Source of the DNA: Jiangella muralis
Lineage (GTDB): Bacteria > Actinomycetota > Actinomycetes > Jiangellales > Jiangellaceae
Length of the DNA stretch: 60,927 nt
Assembly (NCBI RefSeq): GCF_001270745.1
Contig: NZ_LFXL01000045.1
Coordinates: 1-60,927 of the forward strand
Direction: 5' to 3'
Position 1 is the stretch's first letter. Each line of letters opens with the position of its first letter. Both the position numbers and the translations under genes were made by a program. Below the pieces are notes generated by a model. The model worked only from the letters and a program-made list of their open reading frames with translations. It had not been told where the DNA came from and ran no database searches. This document shows, piece after piece, positions 28,005 to 35,902 of the stretch.

Positions 28005-28571
28005 ATGGGACGCATCGTCGTGACGGAGTTCAGCAGCCTCGACGGCGTCGTGCAGGCGCCGGGCGGCGAGGACTTCAAGTACCAGGACTGGAGCTTCGAC
28101 TTCGACAGCGGCGAGGAGGGCGAGCAGTTCAAGGTCGACGAGGCGCTCGGCGCCGAGGCGCTGCTGCTCGGCCGCGTGACGTACGACGGGTTCGCCGCGG
28201 CCTGGCCGCAGGAGGAGGGCGAACTCGCCGACAAGTACAACGGCATGCGCAAGTACGTCGTCTCGTCGACGCTGACCGATCCGACCTGGAACAACACCCA
28301 GGTCGTCCGCGGCGACGTCGCCACCGAGGTGGCGAAGCTCAAGAACGAGGTCGACGGCGAACTGCAGGTGGCCGGCAGCATCCGGCTGGCGCAGGAGCTG
28401 CTGGAGCACGACCTCGTCGACGAGCTGCACCTCATGACGTACCCGGTGCTGCTCGGCTACGGCCGCCGGCTGTTCGGCGAGACCACCGACCGCACGCGGT
28501 GGCGGCTCACCGAGTCGCGGACCGTCGGCGAAGGCGTCCTGATCACCCTGTTCGAACGGAACCGGGCCTAG
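28005..28571 (+). CDS. Dihydrofolate reductase-like (RibD C-terminal domain) protein
   Basis: The 188-residue protein matches the RibD C-terminal/YyaP family: FSSLDGVVQAPGG at the start, LLLGRVTYDGF and DLVDELHLMTYPVLLGYGRRLF further on. The family binds NADPH; most members have no known reaction. The ATG at 28005 is one base after the hydrolase stop, with GAGGGGG upstream, so the two form an operon. The left end of a MITE-like element begins at its stop codon. Confidence 0.87.
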   Translation: MGRIVVTEFSSLDGVVQAPGGEDFKYQDWSFDFDSGEEGEQFKVDEALGAEALLLGRVTYDGFAAAWPQEEGELADKYNGMRKYVVSSTLTDPTWNNTQVVRGDVATEVAKLKNEVDGELQVAGSIRLAQELLEHDLVDELHLMTYPVLLGYGRRLFGETTDRTRWRLTESRTVGEGVLITLFERNRA

Positions 28572-29063
28572 GCTCGCTTGGTCTCCGAAACTCCGACACG
28601 TGAGTCGAGGTTTGAGCGGAGTAGCGCGAATCGCACCCCGCGCCACATCTGCAGACTGGACGACCCTGCCGCGTTCGCCGGAGGCCGCCACGTTGGCCGT
28701 CCCGCTGGCGCCGGCAGGAACGGCGCACGGCAGCCAACGGCGGACGGTGCACACGGGCGGGCTCTGCCCGCACTTCCCCCGTCCCCCTGATAGCTGCCCG
28801 TTCTTGGCCGCGGTGCCGGGGGTCAAGCGGTGCTTCGCTCGCGCGAAGCGCGCCGTTGGGCTCCGCTTGAGGCGCGGTGCCGCGGCTAAGAAAATGGGCA
28901 GCAGGGGGACGGCCCACTACCGCAAAACGGCGAACTGCGGGACAACGGCGAACCGCTACACGATCCCCCACCCCACCGTGTGGATCCGCTGCGCCGCCAC
29001 GCGACGCCGGTCCAAACTCGGTTCACGTGCCGGAGCTTCGGAGACCCAGTGAAGCTAGGCTCG
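28568..29063. mobile_element. MITE-like element with terminal inverted repeats and 9-bp direct repeats
   Basis: CTAGGCTCG occurs exactly at 28568-28576 and 29055-29063, flanking about 478 bp. Inside, near-perfect terminal inverted repeats run from 28580 and back from 29046 (core GGTCTCCGAA then CTCC and CACGTGA). A second long imperfect inverted repeat lies inside, with CCGTCCCCCT near 28781 and its complement near 28911. There is no credible gene. This is the layout of a non-autonomous transposon with a 9-bp target duplication. Confidence 0.65.
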
Positions 29064-29067
29064 AAGC

Positions 29068-29250
29068 ATGAGCGACGACCCGGTCGGTGTGGTGACACGC
29101 TGGGAGAACGCGGGCGGCGAGTGGCGCGTCGTCGCCCGCACGGCGGTGGGCGTCACCGTCGCCCTGTGCCGCTGCGACGGCGGCGAGGAGGTCGACCGGT
29201 TCACCTCGGCCGACCCCGCGCTACTGGCGTTCCTCGCCGGCCGCGGCTGA
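29068..29250 (+). CDS. Small conserved-type hypothetical protein
   Basis: The 60-residue product (ending DPALLAFLAGRG) has a WRVVARTAVGVTVALCRCDGGEE core that recurs, from memory, in small actinobacterial proteins of unknown function. Third codon positions are strongly G/C. Its start lies five bases after the right-hand 9-bp repeat of the MITE-like element, so the insertion may have replaced its promoter. The 3' end overlaps the convergent nucleotidyltransferase gene by 30 bases. No function can be given. Confidence 0.6.
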   Translation: MSDDPVGVVTRWENAGGEWRVVARTAVGVTVALCRCDGGEEVDRFTSADPALLAFLAGRG

Positions 29251-29991
29251 GCCGCCGGCCAGCGCCCGCAGCGGCGCCGTCAGCCGATCGGCCAGGACGG
29301 GGTCGACGTGGCGGGCCTCGGCCAGCAGCGCCTCGGTCGCGACGGCGAACGCACGGCGCAACGTCGGGTCGTCGAGGGCGCCGACCAGCGAGCCGGCCAG
29401 CGACGCCGTCACGGCCTCCGGCAGGGCGTCGACGCCGCGGCCCTGGTGGGCGGGGAGGTCGTGGCGCAGGCAGGCCAGCGCGACGACCTGGTCGCGCAGG
29501 CCGTCGATCATGGACAGCGCCTGCCAGCCGCGGCCGCGCTCGATGCTGGACCGCGCGTGCAGGGCGTACAGCCAGCCCATCCCGACCAGCCCACCGGCCG
29601 CCGGCGGCGTCGCGGCCGGGACGTCGCGGGCGGCGCCGAACAGCAGCCGGAAGGTCGGGGCGATGGCGCCGAACTCCGCGGCCGGCGCGAACGCGATGTC
29701 CACCTGCAACGTGTTGGCCAGCAGGAACACCCGGTAGATGGTGCTGCCGCGCGGGGAGTCGAGGTGCGCGACCGCGCCATGGCGCTCGTACATGACGGCG
29801 GTCCAGCCGGCGATCACGGCGGCCTGGTCGGCGCCGTCGGCCAGCCCGAACGCGAGGTCGATGTCGGACCAGTCGTCCTCGGCGCCGCTCGCCGCCGACC
29901 CGGTGAGGGCAGCGCCGTCGATGCGGTGGTCGGCACGGGCGGCCGCGACCAGCTCGTCGCGCAGCGCCGAACGCTCGTCCGGGGTGAACAC
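29221..29991 (-). CDS. Nucleotidyltransferase-fold protein
   Basis: The 256-residue protein has the minimal nucleotidyltransferase motif GSAASGAEDDWSDIDLAF near residues 31-48, with the two aspartates that bind metal, followed by a long helical region. It resembles aminoglycoside adenylyltransferase-like or MNT-type proteins without a clear drug-resistance match. The start is GTG at 29991. The 3' end overlaps the small convergent gene. Substrate unknown. Confidence 0.78.
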   Translation of the reverse strand: MFTPDERSALRDELVAAARADHRIDGAALTGSAASGAEDDWSDIDLAFGLADGADQAAVIAGWTAVMYERHGAVAHLDSPRGSTIYRVFLLANTLQVDIAFAPAAEFGAIAPTFRLLFGAARDVPAATPPAAGGLVGMGWLYALHARSSIERGRGWQALSMIDGLRDQVVALACLRHDLPAHQGRGVDALPEAVTASLAGSLVGALDDPTLRRAFAVATEALLAEARHVDPVLADRLTAPLRALAGGSAAAGEERQ

Positions 29992-30007
29992 GATCGGCCA
30001 GCCTACG

Positions 30008-30781
30008 TCAGCCGAACACCCAGCCTCCGTCGACAGTGAGGACCTGGCCGGTGACGAACGCGCTCTCGTCGCCGGCGAGGTAGACGAAGGCGCCGGCGAG
30101 GTCGGCCGCGGTCCCCCGGCGCTTCAGCGCCTGAACGGCCGTGACCTGCTCGAACACCGCGTCGGGGTCGGGTTCGAGCGCCTCTTCGTGCTCGGTCCGG
30201 ATGGCGCCGGGCATGACGGCGTTGACGCGGACGCCGTCGGGGCCGGCCTCGCGGGCCAGCGCCCGGGTGAGCCCGATGATGCCGGCCTTGCTGGCGGTGT
30301 AGTGCAGCGCGCCGGCCTGCCCGGTGCGTGCCATGACGCTGCTGACGGTGATGATCGAGCCGCGGCCGCCGGCGACGAGGTCGGGGTAGGCGGCGCGGGC
30401 CAGCAGCCAGCTGCCGCGCAGGTTGACGGCGAAGACGCGGTCCCAGTCGGCGACGCTGATGTCGCGCCACGACGACTGCGCGGACAACGCGGCATTGGCG
30501 ACGACGATGTCGAGCGGGCCGAGGTGGGCGCGGGCGCCGTCGACCAGCTCCTGGACGGCGCCGGGGTCGGCGAGGTCGGCCTCCAGCGCGACCGCCTTCG
30601 TACCCGCCGTCCGCAGCTCGGCCGCGAGGTCCTCGGCCTGCGCCGCCATGTCGGGACGCGGCTCGTGGCCCAGCGCGACGGAGGCGCCCTCGGCGGCGTA
30701 CGCTCGGGCCACCGCCGCGCCGATGCCGCGGGAGGCGCCCGTCACCAGCGCCACCCGTCCGGCCAGCCGACCCTCGTCCAC
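30008..30781 (-). CDS. Short-chain dehydrogenase/reductase
   Basis: The 257-residue enzyme has the SDR cofactor motif TGASRGIG (14-21), NAAL, catalytic Ser in VSSV and YTASK, and ends with the family's VDGGWVFG. The GTG start at 30781 follows AGGTGA. It would oxidise or reduce a sugar, polyol or keto compound with NAD(P). It lies alone, 16 bases downstream of the nucleotidyltransferase start. A sugar dehydrogenase for the L-fucose-type pathway encoded later is possible but has no positional support. Confidence 0.88.
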   Translation of the reverse strand: MDEGRLAGRVALVTGASRGIGAAVARAYAAEGASVALGHEPRPDMAAQAEDLAAELRTAGTKAVALEADLADPGAVQELVDGARAHLGPLDIVVANAALSAQSSWRDISVADWDRVFAVNLRGSWLLARAAYPDLVAGGRGSIITVSSVMARTGQAGALHYTASKAGIIGLTRALAREAGPDGVRVNAVMPGAIRTEHEEALEPDPDAVFEQVTAVQALKRRGTAADLAGAFVYLAGDESAFVTGQVLTVDGGWVFG

Positions 30782-30882
30782 TCGTCACCTGTTTCAGCAG
30801 ATGCAATGGTCGGTTCGAATTCTCGGACCGGCGGGCGTGCGGTGTCAACCGGAAGGGCCGCATCGTGGCCGTCCGGCAAGGG

Positions 30883-31308
30883 CTACCGGGTCAGCTCGTC
30901 GACCGCCTCGACGGCGGCGTCGACCTGCTCAGGGGTCGTGACGATGCTGGTGCCGAACCTGACGTAGGTCTCGCGGTACGGCGTCAGAGAAGCGTCGCGC
31001 GCCAGCTCTCCCGCGACGGCCGCCGCCGGGTCCGCGTCGAACGCGTCGCGCCACCGCTGGACGGCGGCCCGCACCGGCGCCGGGTGGCTGGCCAGCACGT
31101 ACGCGGCGAAGTGGGCCAACTCGGGGTCGAGGGCGAACTGGGCGCGCACGACCTCCCAGTCGGCGAGGTCGAGCTCGTCCGGCGACGGCGAGGTCGCGGC
31201 GGCGGGCTGGCCGGCGTCGTCGCCGCCGGTGTTGCCGGACGAGCAGGCGACCAGCAGTGCCGGCGCACCAGCCACCACCGTCCGTCGCCGCAGCCGCGCG
31301 CCCGCCAT
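30883..31308 (-). pseudogene. Internally deleted aminotransferase class V-fold (isopenicillin N epimerase-like) gene
   Basis: The 141-residue frame keeps a Tat/lipoprotein-like start (RRRTVVAGAPALLVACSS) and the N-terminus of exported class V aminotransferase-fold proteins (FALDPELAHFAAYVLASHP). It then jumps, around residue 100, to the C-terminus of the same family (YVRFGTSIVTTPEQVDAAVEAV). The PLP-lysine core of roughly 250 residues is missing without a frameshift. It may still make a short exported protein but cannot be an enzyme. The neighbouring intact relative at 31581-32720 is not its source, as the ends differ. Confidence 0.6.
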
Positions 31309-31416
31309 GCCGCGACGCTACTCCGCACCACGGACACGAGCGAGAGTGTGGAGCGCTGGCGCCTTGGGGGCTGGATGAGTGAGTCCGAAATGACCCCGGG
31401 TGGCTGGTCGTGCTGG

Positions 31417-31486
31417 TGAGAACCATGGTCATGGCGCTATTTGTGTCGCCAGGGCAGCAATTTCCGCGCCATGGTCATGGTTCTCA
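31417..31486. repeat. REP-like palindrome with 21-bp arms
   Basis: Arms 31417-31437 (TGAGAACCATGGTCATGGCG and one more base) and 31466-31486 match over 21 positions with two mismatches, around a 28-base spacer. Each arm holds an inner CCATG..CATGG dyad. The unit lies in the 272-base gap between the aminotransferase remnant and the intact class V gene; nothing else is visible in the gap. Confidence 0.7.
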
Positions 31487-31580
31487 TCGGCGCGGACGTG
31501 CCCGCATCAACTGACCGCGTCGCTGGTGCTCGCCACCCGGGTACGCCACCCGGCCACCCGAGGATCATTCGGACTCAGCG

Positions 31581-32720
31581 CTAGAGCAGGGCGGGCAGGC
31601 GGGCGGCCAGCAGCTCGAAGTCGCGGGCGCCGGTGTAGGCGTGCGCCGACAGGCGGAGGAATGCGCGGCTGTCGTGGACGCAGACGTTGACCTCGGCGGC
31701 GGCGTCGCGGGCGATGCGCACGCGCAGGGCCTCCTCGGCCGCCTTGTCGCCGATCCGGACGGACGGGGGCAGCGCGACCAGGCGCATGGTCGGCGCCGGG
31801 GCGGCCAGGTCCGGGACCTCGCTGCCGATCGCCTTGGCCACGAGGTCCGCACCGGCCGCGACCAGCCGCGACACCGATTCGCGAGCGGCCGGCCAGTTGA
31901 GGTCGTCCAGCACGTCCAGGGCGGCCGGCGCCGCCAGCCAGGGCACGTAGTCGGCCGTCGCCTGCCAGTCGAAACGTTCCGGCAGCGAGCCGTGCTCGGA
32001 CCACGAGACCACCGGCGGCAGCGTCCGCGACCGCCACTCCGGCGCCACCACCACGCCGGCGGTCCCCCGCGGCGCGCACGCCCACTTGTGCAGGTTGCCG
32101 GTCCAGAAATCCGCACCCACCGGCACCGGAGCAGGCAGCAGCCCGGGCCCGTGCGCGCCGTCGACGATCACGGGGACGCCGGCCGCACGGCACAGCGACA
32201 CCAGCCGATCCACCGGGAAGACCGTCGCGGTCGGCGAGGTGATCTGGTCGACCACCACGACGTCCGCGGCGCCGACGGCCGGCGTCAGCAGCGCCACCAC
32301 GTCGTCGGGCGACGCCGTCAGTGGCACGGGCACCTCGACGACGGACGCGCCGCGAGCCGCCGCGAACCGGTCGGCGGCGAACCGCACGGCGCCGTAGCCG
32401 TGTGAGGTGACGACGATGCGCCCGCCGGCCGGCACGTCCACGGCCGCCAGCGCGACCGTCACGCCGGCGCTCACGTTCGGCACCAGCGCGAACCCGGCCT
32501 CGTCGGCGCCCAGCCAGCGGGCCAGCTCCCGCCGCGCCGACGCCACCCGCTGCGGCAGCGCCCGGAACCACGCGGCCGGGTTCGCCTCGTTCTCCGCCCG
32601 CAGCAGCGCCGCCTCCCGCTGCGCGGCCAGCGGCACGGCGCCCCACGACCCGTGGTTGAGGTGGAGGACGGCGGGGTCGAGGGTCCAAAGGCCGGACCGC
32701 GGCTGCCACTCAGACGTCAC
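31581..32720 (-). CDS. PLP-dependent aminotransferase class V-fold protein (isopenicillin N epimerase-like)
   Basis: The 379-residue enzyme has the class V fold: HLNHGSWGAVP at the start, VDGAHGPG for cofactor binding and the PLP lysine in GNLHKWACAPRG. The closest named group is isopenicillin N epimerase (CefD-like), but most such proteins are cysteine desulfurase-like enzymes of unknown role. The GTG at 32720 follows GGAAGG at eight bases; a longer frame would overlap the upstream gene. It is four bases from the M23 peptidase gene, so they share a transcript. Confidence 0.85.
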   Translation of the reverse strand: MTSEWQPRSGLWTLDPAVLHLNHGSWGAVPLAAQREAALLRAENEANPAAWFRALPQRVASARRELARWLGADEAGFALVPNVSAGVTVALAAVDVPAGGRIVVTSHGYGAVRFAADRFAAARGASVVEVPVPLTASPDDVVALLTPAVGAADVVVVDQITSPTATVFPVDRLVSLCRAAGVPVIVDGAHGPGLLPAPVPVGADFWTGNLHKWACAPRGTAGVVVAPEWRSRTLPPVVSWSEHGSLPERFDWQATADYVPWLAAPAALDVLDDLNWPAARESVSRLVAAGADLVAKAIGSEVPDLAAPAPTMRLVALPPSVRIGDKAAEEALRVRIARDAAAEVNVCVHDSRAFLRLSAHAYTGARDFELLAARLPALL

Positions 32721-32724
32721 CGTC

Positions 32725-33540
32725 TCATCCTTCCCGACGGTGTGCGGCGGCGACCGTCGACCCGTCGGCGGGGACGCCATCGCGAGCGACGCCGTCGTCG
32801 TCCTGGTAGCGCCAGCTGAAGCGGAGGCCGTGGGCGGTCGCGATGTCCGGGCCGTCCATCAGCTGGAAGTGCAGGTGCGGCTCGGACGAGTTGCCCGAGT
32901 TGCCGCACTCGGCCAGCGGCTGGCCGGCGACCACCACATCACCCACGGCCACCCGCAGCGAACCTTGCCTGACGTGGGCAAACACCGCGTACACGCCGTC
33001 GCCGAGGTCGACGACGACGTGGTTGCCGAGCAGGTGCCGGGGCCGGCCGAGCGTGCGGACGAAGCCCTCGAGGAGCAGGTAGAGCAACCCGGGCAGCGAT
33101 GTACGGGTCAGGTGGTCGCGCTGTCGATCCGCCGCCGCGACGACCCGGGCGCCGGCCGGCGCGAGCAGGGGCATCCCGAACGCCGGGTACGCGGCCGGGC
33201 GGCGGGCGACCGGCCACAGCCACACCGGCGCCGGCGCCGGCCGGAGGGCCAGATCGATGGCGTAGGTCTGCGCCAGGGCGTGGGTGTGGCTGGGCACCTT
33301 GGTGCCCGGCCCGTTCAGGGCCGTCCAGCGCCCGGCCAGCGGCAGCTCGACGGCGACGGGGTCCGGCTCGGCGCCGCGGGGCGGCCGCTGGGCCCGCGTC
33401 GTCAGCCAACGTCCGGCCAAGCCGAACGCCAGCAGCCCGACACCGGTGAACCAGAGCGGGCCGAGCCCGGCCCGGTTGATGAGGACGGCGACGGCGCCAG
33501 CCGCGAACGCCGGCCCGTGCAGCCACCTGAGAACCCGCAT
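32725..33540 (-). CDS. Membrane-anchored M23 (LytM-type) peptidase
   Basis: The roughly 271-residue protein has two N-terminal hydrophobic segments (GPAFAAGAVAVLI, FTGVGLLAFGLAG) and an extracellular M23 domain with metal ligands in HTHALAQTYAIDL and HLHFQL. Such peptidases cut peptidoglycan cross-links or act as inactive regulators; here the H-x3-6-D and HxH ligands look intact. The ATG at 33540 is chosen because the membrane segment follows directly; upstream ATGs at 33600 and 33630 are possible. Confidence 0.82.
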   Translation of the reverse strand: MRVLRWLHGPAFAAGAVAVLINRAGLGPLWFTGVGLLAFGLAGRWLTTRAQRPPRGAEPDPVAVELPLAGRWTALNGPGTKVPSHTHALAQTYAIDLALRPAPAPVWLWPVARRPAAYPAFGMPLLAPAGARVVAAADRQRDHLTRTSLPGLLYLLLEGFVRTLGRPRHLLGNHVVVDLGDGVYAVFAHVRQGSLRVAVGDVVVAGQPLAECGNSGNSSEPHLHFQLMDGPDIATAHGLRFSWRYQDDDGVARDGVPADGSTVAAAHRREG

Positions 33541-33649
33541 GACTGCGAGCCTAACAACGCGGTGAGCTGCGGTTTCGTGAACTCGTGAGCGATCGGCCAT
33601 GACATCTGTCAGCTGCCGGCGAAGCGGCACGGGATTGTCGCGGGCCGCA

Positions 33650-33663
33650 TGTTCCCGGTAACG
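33650..33663. promoter_or_regulatory. LacI-type operator before lacI
   Basis: TGTTCCCGGTAACG is a dyad with five of seven pairs matching and differs at one end base from the operator before the transporter (34815-34828). It lies 91 bases before the LacI start, consistent with autoregulation. Confidence 0.65.
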
Positions 33664-33753
33664 TCACCGCGCCGAGACGTACGATCAGACCGGCGTCGGC
33701 CGGGGTCCCGGCACCGTGCCGCCGCGAGTGACGTGCAGAGTGTGGGAGGGAAG

Positions 33754-34776
33754 ATGAGCGCCGGGAGCCCGGACGACAAGCCGAACCTGCGGTCCATCGC
33801 GTCCCTCGCGGGCGTCTCGCACATGACCGTCTCCCGCGTCCTCAACGACCACCCGAACATCCGGCCGGAGACCCGCGAGAAGGTCCTGCGCGTCGTCGAG
33901 GAGCTGAACTACCAGCGCAACAGCGCCGCCCGGGCGCTGGCGACGCGCAAGTCGCGGCGCATCGGCGTCATCGTCGACCGGCCGGTCGAGATCGGCCCCG
34001 ACAGCACGCTGCGCGCCGTCGAGCACGCGGCGCGCGAGGCCGGCTACTCCGTCAGCTCCGTCGCCGCCTCCCCCGACGACGACGGAGTGCGCCCGCGCGA
34101 GGCCATCGCGTACCTGACGGCGCACGGCATCGACGCGCTGTGCGTCATCGCGCCGCGTGCGTCGTCGGTCGACGTGCTGCGCGAGCTGACCGAGGGGCTG
34201 CCGACGCTGATCGTCAAGGCCGACGACGACCCGAACTTCCTCACCGCCTCGGTCGACCAGCGACTCGGCGCCACGCTGGCCGTCCAGCACCTGATGGACC
34301 TCGGCCACCGCGAGATCGTGCACGTCGCCGGCCCGCTGGACTGGCTGGACGCGCGGGCCCGCGAACGCGGCTGGCACGCGCACCTGAAGAAGGCCGGGCT
34401 GCACATCCCGCCGGCGTTCGTCGGCGACTGGTCGGCCGACTCCGGCTACGAGTTCGCCGTCGCGTTCGACGAACTGCCGCCGTTCACCGCGATCTTCGCC
34501 GCGAACGATCAGATGGCGCTCGGCATCCTGCACGGCTTCCGCGACCGCGGCATCCGCGTGCCGGAGGACGTCAGCGTCGTCGGGTTCGACGACCTGTCCG
34601 TGTCGCGGCACTTCCTGCCCACCCTCACGACGGTGCGACAGGACTTCCACGCCCTGGGCACGCTCGCGGTCGAGATCCTCGTCGCCGCGCTCGAGGGCGG
34701 CAGCACCGAGCGGCGCTCGCGGATCGCACCGGAGCTGATCCTGCGCGAGTCGACGGCTGGGCCTCGAAGTATGTGA
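33754..34776 (+). CDS. LacI-family transcriptional regulator
   Basis: The 340-residue protein has the LacI helix-turn-helix (LRSIASLAGVSHMTVSRVLN), the hinge AARALATRKSRRIGVI, and a periplasmic-binding-like ligand domain with the usual FAANDQMALG and VVGFDD segments. The ATG at 33754 follows GGGAGGG. It is transcribed toward the furanose ABC transporter. LacI-type operators before its own gene, before the transporter and before the distant GH127 gene fit a small sugar regulon. The inducer is probably the imported sugar or a product of it. Confidence 0.92.
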   Translation: MSAGSPDDKPNLRSIASLAGVSHMTVSRVLNDHPNIRPETREKVLRVVEELNYQRNSAARALATRKSRRIGVIVDRPVEIGPDSTLRAVEHAAREAGYSVSSVAASPDDDGVRPREAIAYLTAHGIDALCVIAPRASSVDVLRELTEGLPTLIVKADDDPNFLTASVDQRLGATLAVQHLMDLGHREIVHVAGPLDWLDARARERGWHAHLKKAGLHIPPAFVGDWSADSGYEFAVAFDELPPFTAIFAANDQMALGILHGFRDRGIRVPEDVSVVGFDDLSVSRHFLPTLTTVRQDFHALGTLAVEILVAALEGGSTERRSRIAPELILRESTAGPRSM

Positions 34777-34785
34777 CATCAGTCA

Positions 34786-34828
34786 GTACCATTTCACATC
34801 TTGCATGGTCCATGTGTTCCCGGTAACA
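34786..34828 (+). promoter_or_regulatory. Regulatory block of the furanose transporter with LacI-type operator
   Basis: TGTTCCCGGTAACA (34815-34828) is a LacI-type dyad with six of seven pairs matching. Upstream, GTACCATTTCACATCTTGC (34786-34804) matches the block before the GH127 gene at 16 of 19 positions, and GTCAGTACCAT is identical in both. The two promoters evidently share regulators. Confidence 0.65.
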
Positions 34829-34887
34829 TCTCCCCGTTCCACGCCCACGAACCACGCCGGAAGGCACGGGTCTCAAGGAGGAGATCG

Positions 34888-35886
34888 ATGCGCAGCAACG
34901 CACGGATCGCACGGGCCTTCGCGGCGGCCGGGGCACTGACCCTGGCCCTCACCGCGTGCGGCGGAGGCGACGACGACACCAGCGCCAGCGGCGACGGGGG
35001 CGACGAGGTCGTCACCGTCGGCTTCGTCGCGGTCGGCCCCGAGGGCGGCTGGCGGCAGGCGAACGAGGCGAACGTCCAGGACACCTTCACCGAGGAGGCC
35101 GGCTTCGAGCTGAAGTACGCGCCCGCCACCAACCTCGACCAGCGCTCCCAGATCGACGCGTTCACGTCGTTCGTCGACGAGGGCGTGGACGTCATCCTGC
35201 TGTCCGCCACGGAGGGCGCCGGCTGGGAGGACTCCCTGCGCCGCGCCCAGGAGGCCGAGATCCCGGTCATCCTCGTCGACCGGGGCATCGAGCCGGACGA
35301 CACCGACCTCTACGTCACCCGGATCGCGCCGGACAACTACGAGGTCAGCACGTCGGTGGCCGAGTGGGCCGTCGCCGCGTTCCCCGACGGCGGCAACTAC
35401 TTCGTGCTCGAGGGGCCGGCCGGCGTCTCCGTCGTCAACGAGCGCAACCAGGGCTGGGACGACGCCGTCGGCTCGGCCGCCAACCTGGTGAAGATCGGCG
35501 CGCAGACCGCCAACTGGTCGACCGAAGAGGCCAAGAGCGTCTTCGAGACCGTCCTGCGGGCCAACAACAACGACATCCAGATCGTGTTCGCACAGAACGA
35601 CGAGATGGGCCTCGGCGCGGCGATCGCGGTCGAGGAGGCCGGCCTGACGCCGGGTGTCGACGTCCAGATCGCCACCATCGACGGCACCAAGCCGGCGCTG
35701 GAGGCGCTCTCCGAGGGCCGGCTGAGCTTCGTCGCCGAGTACAACCCGCTGTTCGGCGAGACGCTGCTCGACGTCGTGGGCCAGGTGCTGGACGGCGAGG
35801 AGGTCGAGCCGTACATCGTCGTGCCGAGTGAGACGTTCGACTCGCCGGAAGCCGCGACGGCCGCGCTGCCCACCCGCAAGTACTGA
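34888..35886 (+). CDS. Sugar ABC transporter substrate-binding lipoprotein (YtfQ-like)
   Basis: The 332-residue protein has a lipobox (LALTAC, Cys24) and a type 1 periplasmic-binding fold. Segments such as VGPEGGWRQANEANVQDTF and QIATIDGTKPALEAL resemble YtfQ, the galactofuranose-binding protein. With the ATPase and two permeases that follow, the gene set has the YtfQ-YtfR-YtfT-YjfF layout known to import furanose sugars. Co-control with a beta-L-arabinofuranosidase makes arabinofuranose the favoured ligand. The ATG at 34888 follows AAGGAGG. Confidence 0.9.
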   Translation: MRSNARIARAFAAAGALTLALTACGGGDDDTSASGDGGDEVVTVGFVAVGPEGGWRQANEANVQDTFTEEAGFELKYAPATNLDQRSQIDAFTSFVDEGVDVILLSATEGAGWEDSLRRAQEAEIPVILVDRGIEPDDTDLYVTRIAPDNYEVSTSVAEWAVAAFPDGGNYFVLEGPAGVSVVNERNQGWDDAVGSAANLVKIGAQTANWSTEEAKSVFETVLRANNNDIQIVFAQNDEMGLGAAIAVEEAGLTPGVDVQIATIDGTKPALEALSEGRLSFVAEYNPLFGETLLDVVGQVLDGEEVEPYIVVPSETFDSPEAATAALPTRKY

Positions 35887-35902
35887 GGACTCTGGAGCCG
35901 TC

